From NCBI GenBank assembly GCA_013397695.1, contig VYZI01000118.1, forward strand, positions 2,115,347 through 2,179,346: a stretch of DNA of 64,000 nucleotides, written 5' to 3'. Source of the DNA: Centropus unirufus. Its lineage: Eukaryota > Chordata > Aves > Cuculiformes > Centropidae. Both the position numbers and the translations under genes were made by a program. Shown piece after piece: positions 62,901-64,000 of the stretch (positions within the stretch are counted from its first letter, which is position 1; every line of letters begins with the position of its first letter). Below the pieces are notes generated by a model, which worked only from the letters and a program-made list of their open reading frames with translations, searched no databases and had not been told where the DNA came from.

Positions 62901-64000
62901 TGCCACTGCGGGGTGTGTGTGAAGAGGGAGAGAGAAGCGGAGGGAAAGAGGTTGTGACCTGGCAGCACAGATCAGAAGAAATTGCCTTACAAGCAGCAGT
63001 CCTTTCCAGATGCCTGGCTGGGCATTTAAAGAAGAAGGACTGCTCTCTTTTGTTTGGGGACCTTTGAGTTTGGTCCCCGACAAGAGATCATAACGGCAAA
63101 TCTTATTAAAAGTAATCTGTCAGAGAAACAGCTGCAGCTTGAGCTTCCACAAAGTTCACATTTAACATGAGTATAAATTTGTCACAGTTCAGAATTGGGA
63201 TGCAAGTCATGAATTCCACAGCTTTACAGGGGCAGCGCTGTCTGCCCGGCTTCCCAGTCCACGTGCTCAGCCGGCAGATCCGCAGGGCTCCTCGCTCCAG
63301 CCAGCCCCGGTGCCTCTGGCAAGGGAAGGATGGAGTCCTCCCTGATCTGGGTGGCCTGGAGTCAAACTGCTGTTGAAATCCAGACTCACTGAGGAGCAGG
63401 ACAGAGCTGCCTCCTTTGCCATCAGCCTCGCCAGATCCCCCCGGCTCTGGCAGTCAGGCTCGCTGTGCCCCTCCGGCCCTTCCTTCCCGCCGCCTCAGAG
63501 GCCGGGAGCTGCCGTGGCTGAGCCCCCGCGGCTGGCTGTAGTAGCCATGGGAGCCCAGGTTCTGGGGGGCGCAGGGTCCCACCCCAAGAGACACCCGGGC
63601 CCTTCTCCCCTCAGCACCTGCCGCCCGCTCCCACGGAGAGGCCCGGGCACGCGGCACGGATTCCTGCGGAGCCCCTCGCCCCGGGACGCTGGGCTCCGCG
63701 CTGCCGGTCCCGGGCAGCCCGCGCGGCGCGGGATCCCCCCCGGGACGAATGCCCGCGGAGCCGGTTAACCTCCTTCCGCGGGTTTGCGGGCACCCCGCTT
63801 TCCCGGTGAGCATCACCTGGCCTCCAGCAGCAGATCCCGCGGGCAGCGCGCAGCGGGCGCGGCGCCCGCCCCCGCTCACCGCTCTCCCTTCTCCCCGCAG
63901 GGCAGCCCCGGGGCAGCGAGCGCCGTCCCCGGGCCCGCGGCGGCTCACGTCCCCGCCGGACAGCGAGGCGTACTACGGCGAGACCGACAGCGACGCGGAC
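50976..64000 (+). CDS. SYNPO2L: SYNPO2L (synaptopodin 2-like, CHAP), N-terminal PDZ part; continues past the window
   Basis: Exon 1, 50976-51080, has an ATG and 35 codons starting MGAEEELLITLSGGAPWGFR, almost the same as human MGAEEEVLVTLSGGAPWGFR, and ends AAG|gtagga in phase 0. Exon 2, 61468-61619, encodes the rest of the PDZ domain (LWENDVLVSINGKSCAGLSH, then ICVK) and ends in phase 2. Exon 3 starts at 63901 after cttctccccgcag and is open to the edge, with the conserved acidic stretch PPDSEAYYGETDSDAD. The visible part is 119 codons of a protein of about 1,000 residues. The PDZ domain spans about residues 6-88, and its carboxylate-binding loop is a PWGF variant, as in the synaptopodin/myopodin family. 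SYNPO2L is a Z-disc, actin- and alpha-actinin-binding protein of heart and skeletal muscle. Intron 1 is about 10.4 kb. Confidence 0.96.
51911..52111 (-). other. Unidentified exon-like coding segment, antisense in SYNPO2L intron 1
   Basis: A 201-nt segment bounded by a strong acceptor (tttctcttcag|CACCTG) and a donor (CTCAAG|gtaaca), open for all 67 codons and phase 0 at both ends. The translation is rich in W, Y, D and R, with pieces such as FLYVRNTHFRAKPWDYKTFD and LTWDGPNDKEHRILELPVRG. That composition is typical of a folded domain rather than intronic noise. I do not recognise the family. A possible phase-0 terminal exon lies at 51443-51420 (ccttag|TTGGAT, seven codons then TGA), but this is weak. 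No convincing upstream exon was found. It could be an exon of an unrecognised antisense gene, a decayed gene, or chance. Confidence 0.4.
52112..59030. other. SYNPO2L intron 1, no supportable exon
   Basis: About 7 kb of mixed-composition sequence. It carries several long open frames but none with paired splice sites, family resemblance or biased codon use. The longest is a minus-strand frame of about 170 codons at 53753-54265. A CpG-retaining patch sits near 53100-53225. No CR1 copy was recognised. Confidence 0.4.
59030..59560. promoter_or_regulatory. Intragenic CpG island in SYNPO2L intron 1
   Basis: CpG-dense island made of the GAGCT minisatellite followed by unique GC-rich sequence (NotI-type gcggccgc near 59403). 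It lies about 2 kb upstream of SYNPO2L exon 2. It could be an alternative promoter or a composition artefact of the repeat. No first exon could be defined. Confidence 0.3.
59091..59400. repeat. GAGCT-rich minisatellite
   Basis: About 310 bp built from variants of a (GA)GCTGAGCTGAGC core mixed with cccggct and gcgcggttcggg blocks. A higher-order unit containing gagcgcggttcgggctgagc recurs at least three times. It sits at the left side of a CpG island (about 59030-59560) in SYNPO2L intron 1. Open frames through it translate to SAQPG-type low-complexity peptides and are not genes. Confidence 0.9.
59561..61467. other. SYNPO2L intron 1, right part
   Basis: Sequence between the CpG island and exon 2. 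No repeat or coding segment could be supported on either strand. Confidence 0.4.
61620..63900. other. SYNPO2L: SYNPO2L intron 2, with a CpG-rich 3' end
   Basis: Intron between exons 2 and 3. The last 450 bp (from about 63420) are GC- and CpG-rich and run into exon 3. No separate exon was supported. A short SYNPO2L isoform lacking the PDZ domain is known in mammals, so this could be an internal promoter, but no start site is visible. Confidence 0.4.

Noticed and set aside
1..64000. CRISPR arrays, bacterial operons, rRNA or tRNA genes, intact transposons or endogenous retroviruses
   Set aside because: None was recognised. The sequence is spliced vertebrate DNA, and the only mobile-element traces seen are short CR1 3' fragments.

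Overview
The window is vertebrate nuclear DNA, most likely from a bird. Genes are spread over many short exons with GT/AG introns. CpG islands mark the promoters. The recognisable interspersed repeats are truncated 3' ends of CR1-type LINEs, and no mammalian-type SINEs were recognised. Gene order SYNPO2L | SEC24C - FUT11 - CHCHD1 matches human 10q22.2 in inverted orientation. The species cannot be named from the sequence. Two N gaps (17531-17750 and 49572-50078) fall inside the GC-richest promoter islands.

Layout from left to right. At 1-5.7 kb, minus strand, are the 5' exons of a secreted kringle-domain gene. Its kringle is most like that of neurotrypsin (PRSS12), and the gene runs off the left edge. 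From 5.7 to 9.9 kb is intergenic DNA with one CR1. At 10.2-12.3 kb (minus) is CHCHD1, complete in three exons. At about 13.6-17.5 kb (minus) is FUT11 in three exons, with its start codon lost in the first N gap. Immediately upstream lie seven CACGTG E-boxes in 225 bp. At about 18.1-43.3 kb (minus) is SEC24C, complete over 22 coding exons. These join in frame to a 1,110-residue protein, and there are two further well-formed candidate cassette exons. From 43.3 to 49 kb is probably SEC24C 5' intron. From 49.1 to 50.5 kb is a gapped CpG island lying between SEC24C and SYNPO2L. From 50.98 kb to the right edge (plus strand) are the first three exons of SYNPO2L. Its first intron is about 10 kb and holds an unidentified minus-strand exon-like segment and a GAGCT-rich minisatellite.

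The genes do not form one pathway. SEC24C is a COPII cargo adaptor for ER export. FUT11 is an ER/Golgi GT10 fucosyltransferase. CHCHD1 (mS37) is a mitoribosome small-subunit protein. SYNPO2L is a striated-muscle Z-disc actin-binding protein. The kringle protein should be secreted. SEC24C, FUT11, CHCHD1 and the kringle gene are tandem on one strand. The predicted SEC24C polyadenylation site is only about 120 bp from the first FUT11 promoter E-box.

Exon boundaries were set by hand from splice consensus, reading-phase continuity and recalled human family members. No alignment or transcript evidence was available.
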